The notes below the pieces were generated by a model. It was not told where the DNA came from. It saw only the letters and a program-made list of their open reading frames with translations, and did no database searches. 64,000 nt of DNA from Nostoc linckia FACHB-104 (GTDB taxonomy: Bacteria; Cyanobacteriota; Cyanobacteriia; Cyanobacteriales; Nostocaceae): positions 1 to 64,000 of the forward strand of contig NZ_JACJQJ010000032.1 in NCBI RefSeq assembly GCF_014696615.1. Reading direction: 5' to 3'. Below, piece by piece: positions 21,682 to 32,911 of the stretch. Within the stretch, counting starts at the first letter, position 1; every line of letters begins with the position of its first letter. A program made the translations under genes and the position numbers.

Positions 21682-21720
21682 AAAAAAAGCGATCGCCCTC
21701 CCTTTAAAGATTGCGATCAC
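21682..21720 (-). terminator. glmS terminator built on a HIP1 octamer
   Basis: Read on the minus strand, GTGATCGC (21720-21713) pairs with GCGATCGC (21696-21689), with one G-U pair, and is followed by seven T. It lies about 90 bases past the glmS stop. Confidence 0.65.
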
Positions 21721-21807
21721 CTTTTGTTTAAACCCATTAGTGCGGTTATAGGTATTTATTTTCCAACTTTTTTATCGTTGTAATCCCTGAATAAATGGTA
21801 TAAAATA

Positions 21808-23685
21808 CTACTCAACAGTTACTGATTTTGCTAGGTTCCTGGGCTGATCGACATCTAAGCCGCGACGGGCAGCAATGTGATAAGCCAATAATTGCAGAGG
21901 TATCACCGATACAATTGGGGAAAGCAATTCATCTACAGTTGGTACTGGCAATAAATCATTAAAGATTTCGGCTGCTTCGCCGTCTTTGACGGGAGTTACA
22001 CCAATTAAACGAGAATCTCGGGCTTTGGCTTCTTGGGCGTTAGAAATTACTTTTTCGTAAACACTACCAGGAATGGCGATCGCAACTACTGGTACTTTCG
22101 CATCCAAAAGTGCTATCGGGCCGTGCTTCATCTCGCCTGCTGGATAACCTTCAGCGTGAATATAGCTAATTTCTTTTAATTTCAAAGCCCCTTCTAAAGC
22201 AATGGGGAAATTAATTCCTCTTCCTAAAAAGATGAAATCTTGGGTTTCAGCAAATTGGTGGGCTAGTTGTTCTGTTAAGCTTTCTTGAGTTTCTAAAGTT
22301 GCTTCAATCTCTTTGGGAATTTGTCGCAGTCCCTCAATAATCTCTGCAATCTTGTCGGGAGAAATTGATTGACGATGAGCAGCTAAATCTAAAGCTAAAG
22401 CATAAAATGCCATTAATTGAGCAATAAAGGTTTTAGTTGCTGCAACCCCTATTTCAATTCCTGCCAATGTATTAATAATATGTGGTACTAGATGACCCAG
22501 GCTGCTTTCTGGGCGATTGGTAATACCCAATAATCGCGCTTGATATTTAGCTTCTTTACCTTGGCGGCGTTCTTTTTCCATTGCTAAAGCTGCCAAAGTA
22601 TCAGCGGTTTCGCCTGATTGCGTGACACCAATAATTAATGTATTAGCCATCAAAGGTGATGGTGCATAGCGATATTCTGAAGCATAATGTACTTGTGTAG
22701 AAATACCAGCTAATTGTTCTAGCAAATATTTTCCTACTAAAGCTGCGTGCCAACTAGTACCACAAGCAACGATTTGAATTTGTTCTATATCTGCATAGAA
22801 TGATTCAGGTAATCCGAGATTAATTGGTGAATGGCTAGATCCAGCCGAATTACCATCATTAGTAAAGTAAGCTTCTAAACTAGCGCGTACTACTCCTGGT
22901 TGCTCATAAATTTCCTTGAGCATAAAATGTTTGAATCCCTGCTTTTCAACCATCGTGGGATTCAAGTTCAGCAACCTAGGTTGTTTTTTCAGCCTATCGC
23001 CAGCAAAGTTATAAACTTCAACTCCTAAGGGTGTTAAACGGGCAATTTCTCCATTATCCAATGGTAGTACTGCTCGGGTATATGCAACGATCGCTGGCGT
23101 ATCGGAAGCGCAAAAGAACTCACCTTGCCCAAAGCCAATTACCAAGGGTGCTTGTTGCCGAACTACAATCAATTCATCTGGGTAGTCAGCAGAAATCACA
23201 GCCAGTGCAAATGCTCCTTCCAGGCGGGTTACGGCTTGGCGTACTGCTTCTAATAAAGAAGAGGGGGATTTTTTGATAATTTCTGCAATGAGGTGGGGAA
23301 TGACTTCAGTATCTGTTTCCGAACGAAACTGATGACCTTTAGATTTCAATTCTTCCCGTAATTCGCGGTAGTTTTCGATAATGCCATTTTGCACTACCGC
23401 TACTCGCATTGCTGTGTCTAAGTGAGGATGAGCATTATATTCTTCTGGTTTACCATGCGTTGCCCAACGAGTGTGACCGATACCAATTTGAGCGGGGGTT
23501 TCTAAATGTTCTAGTTTAGAACGTAAGTTCTGCAGTTTACCCTTAGCGCGCACACATTGAACATCACCTTCCCAGATGGTAGCGATTCCAGCGGAATCAT
23601 ACCCACGATACTCGAGTTTTTCTAGTCCAGCTAATAGGATTTCTGTTGCTGCTTGAGTGCCGATATAGCCAACAATTCCGCACAT
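21808..23685 (-). CDS. glmS: Glutamine-fructose-6-phosphate aminotransferase
   Basis: GlmS makes glucosamine-6-phosphate from fructose-6-phosphate and glutamine, the entry step of peptidoglycan and lipopolysaccharide amino-sugar synthesis in the cytosol. The 625-residue protein starts MCGIVGY, Cys2 being the N-terminal nucleophile of the glutaminase domain (about 1-240; YRGYDSAG and GHTRWATHG are visible). Two SIS sugar-isomerase domains follow: CGTSWHAALVGK with SQSGETADT, then the second domain. It ends with the family tail NLAKSVTVE. The gene stands alone and no glmS ribozyme is visible in the leader. Confidence 0.96.
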   Translation of the reverse strand: MCGIVGYIGTQAATEILLAGLEKLEYRGYDSAGIATIWEGDVQCVRAKGKLQNLRSKLEHLETPAQIGIGHTRWATHGKPEEYNAHPHLDTAMRVAVVQNGIIENYRELREELKSKGHQFRSETDTEVIPHLIAEIIKKSPSSLLEAVRQAVTRLEGAFALAVISADYPDELIVVRQQAPLVIGFGQGEFFCASDTPAIVAYTRAVLPLDNGEIARLTPLGVEVYNFAGDRLKKQPRLLNLNPTMVEKQGFKHFMLKEIYEQPGVVRASLEAYFTNDGNSAGSSHSPINLGLPESFYADIEQIQIVACGTSWHAALVGKYLLEQLAGISTQVHYASEYRYAPSPLMANTLIIGVTQSGETADTLAALAMEKERRQGKEAKYQARLLGITNRPESSLGHLVPHIINTLAGIEIGVAATKTFIAQLMAFYALALDLAAHRQSISPDKIAEIIEGLRQIPKEIEATLETQESLTEQLAHQFAETQDFIFLGRGINFPIALEGALKLKEISYIHAEGYPAGEMKHGPIALLDAKVPVVAIAIPGSVYEKVISNAQEAKARDSRLIGVTPVKDGEAAEIFNDLLPVPTVDELLSPIVSVIPLQLLAYHIAARRGLDVDQPRNLAKSVTVE

Positions 23686-23913
23686 TTAGTTCACCATTCC
23701 CTGTTGAGGATGACTCCAACCTGTTTAAGTTGGTATCATAGATGTGACATTTTAGCAAAGAAAAAAGGAGCATATTACTCCTTTTAATAGTCACTATTTT
23801 TAAAGAACGATACTGTAGGGTGGCAAGTTCCCACCCTACGTTGCTAAAGGTGCTTGCTAATTAAGACACTGATTGCGAGCAAAATGAGAAATTAAAATGA
23901 ATTCCTCAAAAAC

Positions 23914-24790
<877 letters not shown>

Positions 24791-25165
24791 ATGGAGCCAG
24801 ACTCTTTACCAACCGAGGTAATATTGACGCATCCGCGTCAGTACCTCGGTAGAACTCAACTTGATTGGACACCGCAACCCGGAAACTATCTCGATTTTGA
24901 TGGTAAAACCTACGCAGTTTTAGAGCGCCGCCACAAATATCAATTAAAAGCAGGGCGCTACCGCTTGCATAATATAGCCCTTTACGTACAATCTGCTCAA
25001 AGACCATCTGAGAAAAGTTTGGTAGCCGGACGATGGGTAATCGGCGATGCTACCTGTAGTTTCAATGCCCATTCAGAAATTGTACGTTGTGCAGTCAATC
25101 CCAGTGGCCCTTGTAATTCTTGCCGTTTTTATGAAAAGAGCAAGGACGAACTTCCGACTACATAA
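24791..25165 (+). CDS. DUF6464 family protein
   Basis: A 124-residue cyanobacterial conserved protein of unknown function (DUF6464). Visible features are PQPGNYLDFDGKTYAVLERRHKYQLK near the N-terminus and a Cys-rich end, ATCSF, RCAVNP and GPCNSCRFYE. The four Cys could bind a metal or form a redox centre, which is inference only. There is no signal peptide or membrane segment. It converges on fmt, whose stop is 8 bases away. Confidence 0.75.
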   Translation: MEPDSLPTEVILTHPRQYLGRTQLDWTPQPGNYLDFDGKTYAVLERRHKYQLKAGRYRLHNIALYVQSAQRPSEKSLVAGRWVIGDATCSFNAHSEIVRCAVNPSGPCNSCRFYEKSKDELPTT

Positions 25166-25173
25166 TTTCTCCC

Positions 25174-26175
25174 TTAACCATTTACAAACACTTCTCCTAC
25201 AGTTAAGCGGGTACCATTAACAAAATCCCATCCCGACTGAGGACGTTTACCAGCTAACTGAACCTCTCGTAACAACAACATACCTTCGCCAGTTTGGACA
25301 ATAGCTCCAATTCCCTTGGTAATGCTTACCACTTCTCCCGGACTACCGGATAAAGTTGACAAATCAGGCAATTTATCAAGTATTTTTGCTAATTCTGGTG
25401 GTAGCTGATGGCTGTAGGCACAACCAAGGGGAACGGTAGCCGTAATTTTCACAACTTGGTTGCGAAAGCTGGCTGTGCAATTGGGATAAAGGCCTCTGAT
25501 TTGGTTATGTAATTGCATAGCGCTTTTAGACCAATCCAATCCATAATCTTGCTTTTGAATTAAAGGTGCATAAGTCGCTGCGGCATTATCTTGAGGAATA
25601 GCAACAAGTTCCTGCTGTTTAAGTTTGAATAAGGTTTCCACTAATAGATCGGCACCAATTGTCGCCAACCGCTCGGCTAAATTATAGGTATTATCTAGTA
25701 ATTCAATAGGTGTAGTGGCTTTAAGCAGCATGTCCCCTGTATCCATGCCTGCATCCATTAACATGGTTGTGATCCCCGTTTCTAGCTCGCCATTGTACAA
25801 GCACCACTGAATGGGAGCTGCACCTCGATACTGTGGCAAAATGGAGCCATGTACATTAATACAACCCAACTTAGGTATATCTAAGATTGCTTGGGACAAT
25901 ATTTGCCCATAAGCCACAACCACAAACGCATCTGCATCTAATTCTTTAAGTTTAGTTAAGGTTACAGTGTGCTTTTTCAGCCGCTGTGGTTGCCAGACTG
26001 GGATATTAAAAGAAGTAGCAAGAGTTTTGACTGGTGAAGGTGTTAGTTTATTCCCTCTTTCTCGGCGTTTATCTGGTTGGGTAACTACTGCCAAAACCTC
26101 AATTTCTGGGTGATGCAGCAATTTTTCTAAAGTAGGAACAGCAAATTGGGGAGTACCAAAAAATACGATTTTCAT
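25174..26175 (-). CDS. fmt: Methionyl-tRNA formyltransferase
   Basis: Fmt formylates initiator Met-tRNA using 10-formyltetrahydrofolate, needed for bacterial translation initiation. The 333-residue protein begins [19 protein letters not shown] and has the catalytic loop [18 protein letters not shown] with the Asn and His residues, plus DTGDML. The C-terminal domain (from about 215) matches the tRNA-binding OB-like part. Length is normal. No def gene is adjacent; the gene appears alone. Confidence 0.95.
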   Translation of the reverse strand: MKIVFFGTPQFAVPTLEKLLHHPEIEVLAVVTQPDKRRERGNKLTPSPVKTLATSFNIPVWQPQRLKKHTVTLTKLKELDADAFVVVAYGQILSQAILDIPKLGCINVHGSILPQYRGAAPIQWCLYNGELETGITTMLMDAGMDTGDMLLKATTPIELLDNTYNLAERLATIGADLLVETLFKLKQQELVAIPQDNAAATYAPLIQKQDYGLDWSKSAMQLHNQIRGLYPNCTASFRNQVVKITATVPLGCAYSHQLPPELAKILDKLPDLSTLSGSPGEVVSITKGIGAIVQTGEGMLLLREVQLAGKRPQSGWDFVNGTRLTVGEVFVNG

Positions 26176-27143
26176 CTGGGTGAATAGTTAAGTGTCAAGG
26201 GTGGATAGTCAAGTGTCAAAGGCTGATGGAATTTAGACTTTAGATACTTGACTTTTAATATTTGTCTTTTACACCATAATCTTTTAACAAATTAAGTTTT
26301 TTGGTGCTAAAGTGTTTTGGTATTGGTGAAATTCAAGGTTCCTTGATAGACTTATAATTAAGTTTATGTTAGACAGCAAGTAAGCTAGTAGTAACAGCTT
26401 TTGCTGGAGTGAACCTAATTCTTTGGCGATGTCTGACGACAATGCCTTCGGATGCTCAATCACGGAGGTTGATTCGCTGCAGGTCTGCCACACCACTGTG
26501 CATCTACAAGATCAGTTTCGTTTCTTTGTGTTTCCTTTAAGTTAGGTGTAGGTGTATTTACATCGCTAAAATGTCACTGTCTTCTCACAATTAATGTAGA
26601 GCAGATGACAAAACTATGATCTTGAGTAGATACTAGTAGTGGTTTTTGAGTAGTCAATATGTTGCGCGTCAGCTTTGCTAGCTTTTCAACTAACGCCTCA
26701 AATTCCCTCAGATTCGGCTTCTGCGCTGTTGTCGCAGGTTATATAAGGAAGCAGCCTATCGGTTAGCTATCCTTAAAAAAAAGTCCTCACAGCCCAGTTA
26801 TTTGAATCTTGGCTGTATTTGTTATCTGCCTGAATTGGCGTTTATTACCTGTATGCTGATACCCCTAGGTACAGTATGGTTTTAAATGCTGAATACTGAA
26901 TAGTTTATTGTGTGTCTTATATTGCTTGGTTAATCTGCATTATTGCTGTGATCGCAGATAACACTATACTAGGAAAGCAAGGAGTTAAATATGATACTTA
27001 ATTTTTGTAAAGCAGTCATAAATTTGAACAAATTATCTCGTTAAAGTATTTAGTTTCTTGTTATACCTATATTCATAGCCTACTTCATTGCTGCAGAGGC
27101 TTGCTCCCCACACAGCAACTGCCACCCCCTAGAGAGTCAACCC
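26176..27143. other. Long intergenic region, no gene seen
   Basis: Nearly 1 kb between divergent fmt and the 27144 gene. It contains degenerate repeats of AGTGTCAAGG/AGTCAAGTGTC type at 26185-26260. A 70-codon frame at 26284-26496 (minus) has no recognisable features. No tRNA or known RNA was found. Confidence 0.4.
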
Positions 27144-28460
27144 ATGCTTAAACCTCTTTTGCTGTCAGGATGGTTCCGCGTGCAACCATTTGTTAAATAT
27201 GCTGTCGTTGCGATACTGATCGCACCTCTCGTGGCAGCATCAGGTCACTCCACCTCAGCTAAGCAATCAGAAGTAGCAAATAGCACTCCTGATCTAGAAA
27301 AATCAAGTTCATTACCAGTAGAAATGGCTACTGGTAATGAACCTAATGTAACTGAATTATTAAAAGCAGCTGCAAGTGACTCCTTGGCAGGAGAATCTGA
27401 CTCTCAGCCACAAGTAATGGCTACTGTTGGGGAACCACAATTATTACCACCAGAAGCAATTGATCCTTCGGCAGTAGCAACAAATTCTCATTCTCTACCT
27501 AGCAGCAATGTACCTGTAAGCGATCCATTATCAGTAGTGGAACTTGCACCATCGACAAAGCTGACTTCTAGTCAATTAAATTTATTAAAAAAATTAAAAG
27601 ACTCGAAAATCCAATCTTTGGTAGCAGGTAATTCTCAGGTAAAAGAGTTAAATATTGCTCAATCATTGACAGCAACTCAACCAATTCCCAGAGACTCACA
27701 ACCAAACTTTGCAACGGAAGTTCCGGTTTCTGAACAACCAGGGCCAGAACAAACAGCACCAGCTGATCCTATAGGTAGTCCTCACCCCATTCCTTGGAAA
27801 TGGATCACAGCTACTCAAGAAGCTCTTGGTTCTCAAGGCCGTTCGGGAGTCCGTTACTACCGCAGTGTGCCTGTAGTGTCTCCTGATGGTAAGTATGTCG
27901 TTTATAGTAGAGTGCGCCTAGAAGTACAACCCCAAATGTACAATAGCCGTGTTACTAGCGTTCTGTTTGTTGAAGATGTCCAAACCAAAAAGTTACGGGT
28001 AATTGCTTCAACTTCTGTACTTAGCGATCCACTGTTACAAACAAAAGCGCAGTCAGGAGAAGCAACCCAGCCAAACGGAACAATTGGTGTATTAGTTCCT
28101 GTGAGTTGGTCAGAAAAAGGCGATCGCTTCTTAGCTCGTCGGTTTGAAGGTATATTCAATACAGCAGACTCTACAGATCGTGCAGTGATTTGGGATCGGC
28201 AAAATAATCTTGCTAACACTGTTTCTCCTACACAAGCAGAAGATGAACATGAAAAGATAGCAGTGTTATTAGGTTGGAGTAAGAGCCAACCCGATCACGT
28301 GCTATTTAGAGCTGGTGAACTAGGTGAAGAAGACTGGCCTTTAGTAAAAGTGGCAAGTGATGGTAAAACTGTAACTACAAATACAGATACAGATGAGCCT
28401 ATTACTTTTGGTCAAAAGCTAACAGAAGTTTGGGCAGGCCCACAGGTTGCTTATCGATAG
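27144..28460 (+). CDS. Exported or membrane-anchored conserved protein, unknown
   Basis: I do not recognise a named family. The 438-residue protein has an N-terminal hydrophobic segment (YAVVAILIAPLVAASG), likely a signal or anchor. A low-complexity Ser/Pro/Glu/Val linker follows to about residue 210. The globular C-terminal part (about 215-438) starts IPWKWITATQEALG and includes VSPDGKYVVYSRV, reminiscent of a single TolB-like beta-propeller blade, and SWSEKGDRFLARRFEG. Similar proteins seem to occur across cyanobacteria. The protein probably acts outside the cytoplasmic membrane. It is monocistronic with a terminator. Confidence 0.7.
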   Translation: MLKPLLLSGWFRVQPFVKYAVVAILIAPLVAASGHSTSAKQSEVANSTPDLEKSSSLPVEMATGNEPNVTELLKAAASDSLAGESDSQPQVMATVGEPQLLPPEAIDPSAVATNSHSLPSSNVPVSDPLSVVELAPSTKLTSSQLNLLKKLKDSKIQSLVAGNSQVKELNIAQSLTATQPIPRDSQPNFATEVPVSEQPGPEQTAPADPIGSPHPIPWKWITATQEALGSQGRSGVRYYRSVPVVSPDGKYVVYSRVRLEVQPQMYNSRVTSVLFVEDVQTKKLRVIASTSVLSDPLLQTKAQSGEATQPNGTIGVLVPVSWSEKGDRFLARRFEGIFNTADSTDRAVIWDRQNNLANTVSPTQAEDEHEKIAVLLGWSKSQPDHVLFRAGELGEEDWPLVKVASDGKTVTTNTDTDEPITFGQKLTEVWAGPQVAYR

Positions 28461-28487
28461 TCTAATTTATATAAAATTCCATAGAAT

Positions 28488-28521
28488 CCCGTTGTTGCTA
28501 AGTTGACAACGGGAATTTTTT
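28488..28521 (+). terminator. Intrinsic terminator
   Basis: CCCGTTGT (28488-28495) pairs with ACAACGGG (28506-28513) and is followed by AATTTTTT, directly after the exported-protein gene. Confidence 0.88.
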
Positions 28522-29203
28522 ATCAATAAAACATATAAATTACAGCCGTAGGTTACAAGATACGCACACCTAGCTTGAAAAAGTAGGGGAGCAGGGAGCA
28601 AGGGGGATTAATGAATTTTTCATGTGTTCTGGTGTACGCAGTTCATGATGGCTACTTATGTAAATTAGATGTATTTTATCTGGCGCTTTACTAAAGTTTA
28701 CGAAATAGTGAATTATTACTCTAAGTTTGTATCTTTTGCCAATCTTCGTGAAGTGACTTTAATTGATAGATAAAATTGGCCTTAATAGGTTAGAACCATA
28801 GAGTTTTTGATGGTAATTAATTGGATATCTAAAAATTTCTGACCTTATAAGTAATCCTCACAAGTTCCTCAAATTTTATGTTTATAACAAGTCATTAAGA
28901 TGAGAATCAGAAGTTAAAAACTCTGGTAACTACTGATATTCATCATTCCAGATAATGCTAACTTGTCATCAAACCAATGCCCAAGTCTGATGCAACATTT
29001 CTCACTCTCTTGAAAATCAGACAATGGTAATGGTCTTAGACAATTCGGAATATAACACGGCTGAAGTGTTCTCTATCGAACTGCTGCGAATTGAATCAAT
29101 CTTAATTCATAATACCCTGCCTTACAGGAAAGCCTAATGGCGCACAGTAAGCGCAAAGTGCTACGTAATTTCTAATAAAGAAACTCAAGCCTCTATTATT
29201 GTT
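28522..29203. other. Intergenic region, no gene seen
   Basis: AT-rich spacer with a short G-rich repeat near 28585-28610 (GGGGAGCAGGGAGCAAGGGGG). No coding frame or RNA gene recognised. Confidence 0.4.
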
Positions 29204-29428
29204 ATGAACCACTACACATTTCACGACGAAGCTACCTTAGCAGAACAAGCAGAATCATGGGGGAGAAAAGCAGTTAATTTGAAGCTGATTCCTTCTTTTG
29301 TTGTTCGTCACTACGCCGATAGCCCAGTATTCTATATCCCTGATGAAGACACTTCAATAGGTCTGACCGCACCAGAAGCATACTTGAAATTTAAAAAATT
29401 AGTTGAGGCTTCTTTATCGAAGCTATAG
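29204..29428 (+). CDS. Small conserved hypothetical protein
   Basis: A 74-residue soluble protein that I cannot assign to a named family. It is mildly acidic and begins MNHYTFHDEATLAEQAESWG. An aromatic, proline-containing centre (VVRHYADSPVFYIPDED) and a C-terminal amphipathic helix (APEAYLKFKKLVEASLSKL) are visible. It is accepted as a gene because of normal composition, an ATG start and a strong hairpin terminator about 90 bases after the stop. Confidence 0.6.
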   Translation: MNHYTFHDEATLAEQAESWGRKAVNLKLIPSFVVRHYADSPVFYIPDEDTSIGLTAPEAYLKFKKLVEASLSKL

Positions 29429-29518
29429 CTCAAGTTGTCTTGACAGCAAAATTGCGATCGCCGGCAGGGATTAGTTAAAGTCCTAGAGTTCCAATATATT
29501 AGTGTTTCCTTAAGTTTT

Positions 29519-29560
29519 AATGATCGTTTCTAAGCTCCAGCTTAGGAACGATCATTTTAT
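29519..29560 (+). terminator. Long hairpin, probable terminator
   Basis: AATGATCGTT-T-CTAAGC (29519-29535) pairs with GCTTAG-G-AACGATCATT (29540-29556) along its whole length, counting one G-U pair, with a 4-base loop and then TTAT. The stem is unusually long for an ordinary terminator. Confidence 0.7.
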
Positions 29561-30239
29561 GGACTAAGGAAAAAGCGATCGCTTTTGTGAAGCGTACTCT
29601 TTATAAATCTTAATATATACTTCTTAATATATTTCTATTTTTGCTGACCTATTTACAGTAGGATTAGCAGCTTGTAGATGGACAGCGTTGATAACTAATT
29701 GTTGTTCTAAGTAAGTCGGCAGGAATAATAACTTCACTCTAAACCAACTGCCAATTAAATCACTCAGTAGAAATAAATCAACACAAGTTTGCTGTAGTTC
29801 TATCAACTAAACCTAAAGCAAGTAGCTTTGGCTTGAGAGTAGGTAGTCATAATTTAATATTGCGAGCGCACTTGACCTCAATTGACCAAAATCCACAGAA
29901 ACCTTAACAATACATCTTGGGAAAATTTGTGTCCTAGATTACAAATACATCCTTCAGCTAATAATCTTGTTTTATATATGGCTCTTATTTGATTTTTGCA
30001 AAAATTCAGTATACCTTGATTCCTTTCTCTTCCCTTCCTCCACAACTGATTTCAGCAATCACACCGGATTACTATATCTTAAGTCATATGCCAATTGGCA
30101 ATTTAATTAGTTGAGACTTCTGATTTTTCATCTATTAAGCATGAAGATTTTTTGTGAATTCAGTCGCCAGCAGGAGGAAAAATAATTTTATAATTTTTAG
30201 GCTAAAGCATAGATATTTGCAGCTACTTTGGAATAACCT
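29561..30239. other. Intergenic region, no gene seen
   Basis: Spacer before the first AvaK-type gene, with one HIP1 site at about 29576. A 60-codon minus-strand frame (29624-29806) lacks recognisable features. An isolated AGGAGG near 30172 is too far from the next start (30240) to serve it. Confidence 0.4.
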
Positions 30240-31079
30240 ATGCCTCTCTACAGACTTGAAGATTTTGAACCCGATTATAAAGAAATTTTTGGTGGTGAAG
30301 ACGTTAAAGTCTTGGATCTATACACTGAAAGCGGAGTAAGAGTTGGTTCAGTTGATGATGCTTTAGTTGACCAAGATGGTCGTTTCCGCTATTTAGTGAT
30401 TAATACACGTTTAGATTCTGTTGATAAAAAGATATTACTACCAATAGGGCTGTCTCGGATTAATTACGATCAAAAACGTGTTTATGTTGATGGATTGAGT
30501 AAAGAACAAGTAGCAAGATTACCTGAATATAAAGATAGCTTAGTCGTAGATCCCGACTATGAAGAGAATGTTCGCAGTGCTTATCGCTCATCCAATAGCC
30601 AATTCACTTACGACCGAGACAGCTATAATTACCAAGAACCTGATTTATACGATTTGAATGAGCGAGATCATCAAACTTTCAAACTGTATGAAGAAAGATT
30701 GATTGCTAACAAAAATCGGGTTAAAGCTGGAGAAGTAACAGTTGGAAAGCGCATTGAAACAGAAACTGCACAAGTTTCTGTACCTATTCAAAAAGAGCGT
30801 GTTGTCATTGAAAGAGTGACTCCCACAGCAGCAGACGCTGTAGTGGATGCAAGAGAATCACAGTTCCAAGAAGGAGAAGTAGCACGCATAGAAGTTTACG
30901 AAGAAACCCCTGATATTCGTAAAGAAACTTTTGTACGCGAAGAAGTTAGGGTGAAAAAAGTAGTTGATAACGATACCGTTGAAGCAGAAGGCACAATTCG
31001 TCGTGAAGAGTTAGATATTGATACTTCCGGTAATTTGAATGTGAATGAAACTGCTCCTACTAGAGATCAGTTAATTTAA
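30240..31079 (+). CDS. PRC-barrel and DUF2382 (YsnF/AvaK) protein, copy 1
   Basis: A 279-residue protein with an N-terminal PRC-barrel (about 1-95: VGSVDDALVDQDGRFRYLVI) and a C-terminal DUF2382 domain (about 145-270: QTFKLYEERLIANKNRVKAG, then VPIQKERVVIER). AvaK of Anabaena variabilis, the founding member, is a marker of akinetes (resting cells); other members are stress-induced in bacteria. No signal or membrane segment is seen, so it is likely cytosolic. It begins a cluster of three related genes on the same strand. Confidence 0.86.
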   Translation: MPLYRLEDFEPDYKEIFGGEDVKVLDLYTESGVRVGSVDDALVDQDGRFRYLVINTRLDSVDKKILLPIGLSRINYDQKRVYVDGLSKEQVARLPEYKDSLVVDPDYEENVRSAYRSSNSQFTYDRDSYNYQEPDLYDLNERDHQTFKLYEERLIANKNRVKAGEVTVGKRIETETAQVSVPIQKERVVIERVTPTAADAVVDARESQFQEGEVARIEVYEETPDIRKETFVREEVRVKKVVDNDTVEAEGTIRREELDIDTSGNLNVNETAPTRDQLI

Positions 31080-31838
31080 TCATAGTCAAGATTCCAGGAG
31101 AGCTACGGGGCTCAATTTACAAGAAAGCAATATGCTCAGGTAAATTGAGTTTTCCAATGAGAGCAAACTGACGTTAAAAACTCACAAATACCACTAGAAA
31201 ATGTAGATGTGTATGATAAACCCATCTATTTTCTTTTGTGATTTTATATGGGGATAAAGCTTTTACAGCAGATTATAGATCAATACGCTTGGGTTAAGCT
31301 CATTAGCGATTGATTTGTCACTTATATAAAGAAGCCAGCTCAATTGGGGGAGAATCCCCCAAACCCCCGATTGGGTGACGGTTGCGTCCCCCAAACCCCC
31401 TCCAAAATTATTATTCTGTTTTTTTGTTGAGTAACTAGTTTTTTGATTTTGTTATCAATTAATTTTATTACCTGAACTGTATTTGATTATAGATATGTGA
31501 TAGATAAAAATTAATCATATAACTATTGTGGACTGGGCAGATGAATAGTACCGCTATATGGAATTAAAAATTAATTTTATAAAAACCATAAATTAGTCTA
31601 TTTAGAATTAAAATATGTAATTAAAATTAATATATTAAAAATTTTAATTTAAGAATTTCATAAATTTAATTGATATTGGGTGAAATTAAGAAAAGTTAAT
31701 TACATAAAAACCAAATATATACCACTTCAGATAAGAGAATTTTCGATTTACTTCAGTCGTTAGTCAGATGGCAAAAGAAATATAAATTTATACCTTAGTT
31801 ATTAACGGATGAAAGAAAAAATTTGAGGTAAACATAGA
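31080..31838. other. Spacer between AvaK-type genes
   Basis: Holds a C-rich repeat (CCCCCAAACCCCC-type units, about 31343-31402), then a very AT-rich stretch at about 31480-31720. The AT-rich part has overlapping TTAAAATTAA inverted repeats and is probably promoter-bearing or curved DNA. No gene seen. Confidence 0.45.
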
Positions 31839-32765
31839 ATGGCTCTATATAAACTAGAAGATTTCGATCCCAACTACAGAGATACCTTTCAAGGTGATGA
31901 GATTAAAGGACTTGGTGTCTATGCAGAAGGTAGCGATGACAAGATTGGTAGTGTCAGCGATGTTTTAGTAGACGATGAAGGGCATTTCCGTTATTTAGTT
32001 GTTGATTTGGGTTTCTGGATTTTTGGTAAAAAAGTATTGTTACCCATTGGACGTGCGCGCATCGACTATAATATTGATCGCGTCTATGCTATCGGGATGA
32101 CCAGAAAGCAAGCAGAAGACTTACCTGAGTTTAATGAACGCTCAGGGGTTGATTACGACTATGAAGAGCGAGTACGTGGTGTATATCGTCGTCCTGGTGA
32201 CCTAGCATCAAACCGATCTGTAGAAAGCACGTCTACTTTAGAATCAGCAACACCTCTAGAAGCTTCTGCACCTGTAGATAGAAATTATCAACCAGCAGTT
32301 ACACCAACCCCAACTTACAACCGCGATACTTATCGTTACGAACACGAGCCTTCTTTGTTCGGAATTAACGAGGCGGATAATCAAACTCTGAGATTATATG
32401 AAGAACGCCTAATTGCTAATAAGAAACGCCAGAAAACTGGAGAAGTAGCGATTGGTAAGCACGTGGAAACTGACACTGCAAGAATAGCAGTTCCTGTAGA
32501 AAGAGAACGGGTGGTAATTGAGCGTGTTACACCAACAGATGCTGGGGCTACTGTTAATCCAGGTGAAGCTAACTTCCGTGAAGGTGAAGTTGCTCGCGTA
32601 GAAATTTATGAAGAAACTCCTGACATTCGCAAAGAAGCATTTGTACGTGAAGAAGTCAGAGTGACAAAAGTTGTTGAGCAAGAAACATCAGAAGCGCAAG
32701 CAACAGTACGTCGTGAAGAATTAGATGTAGACACCACCGGTGGTTTACCGATTGAAGAACGCTAA
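31839..32765 (+). CDS. PRC-barrel and DUF2382 (YsnF/AvaK) protein, copy 2
   Basis: A 308-residue paralogue of the preceding gene. The PRC-barrel starts MALYKLEDFDPNYRDTF and includes VGSVSDVLVDDEGHFRYLVVD-like sequence. A longer Ser/Thr/Pro linker (about 118-165) precedes DUF2382 (TLRLYEERLIANKKRQKTGE, then VPVERERVVIERV, ending RREELDVD). Start is ATG 31839, with a GAGG site about 11 bases upstream. The 759-base AT-rich spacer upstream suggests a separate promoter from copy 1. Role is inferred from family only. Confidence 0.86.
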   Translation: MALYKLEDFDPNYRDTFQGDEIKGLGVYAEGSDDKIGSVSDVLVDDEGHFRYLVVDLGFWIFGKKVLLPIGRARIDYNIDRVYAIGMTRKQAEDLPEFNERSGVDYDYEERVRGVYRRPGDLASNRSVESTSTLESATPLEASAPVDRNYQPAVTPTPTYNRDTYRYEHEPSLFGINEADNQTLRLYEERLIANKKRQKTGEVAIGKHVETDTARIAVPVERERVVIERVTPTDAGATVNPGEANFREGEVARVEIYEETPDIRKEAFVREEVRVTKVVEQETSEAQATVRREELDVDTTGGLPIEER

Positions 32766-32911
32766 TCGATTTAGTTATTAGCTCATCACTAATAACTAAT
32801 TAAACAAAGTGCAGGTAGAGTTAACTGATAGCTTTACCTGTACTTGTACTCCATTATTTAGCTCAAAATATCAGTTAGCTTCTCCAATAGCAGTTAAATA
32901 AAATTTGCCTT

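Noticed and set aside
26284-26496. 70-codon minus-strand frame in the long spacer
   Set aside because: No motif, no signal and no ribosome site; such frames are expected by chance in a 1-kb gap.
29624-29806. 60-codon minus-strand frame
   Set aside because: No recognisable features and no good start context.
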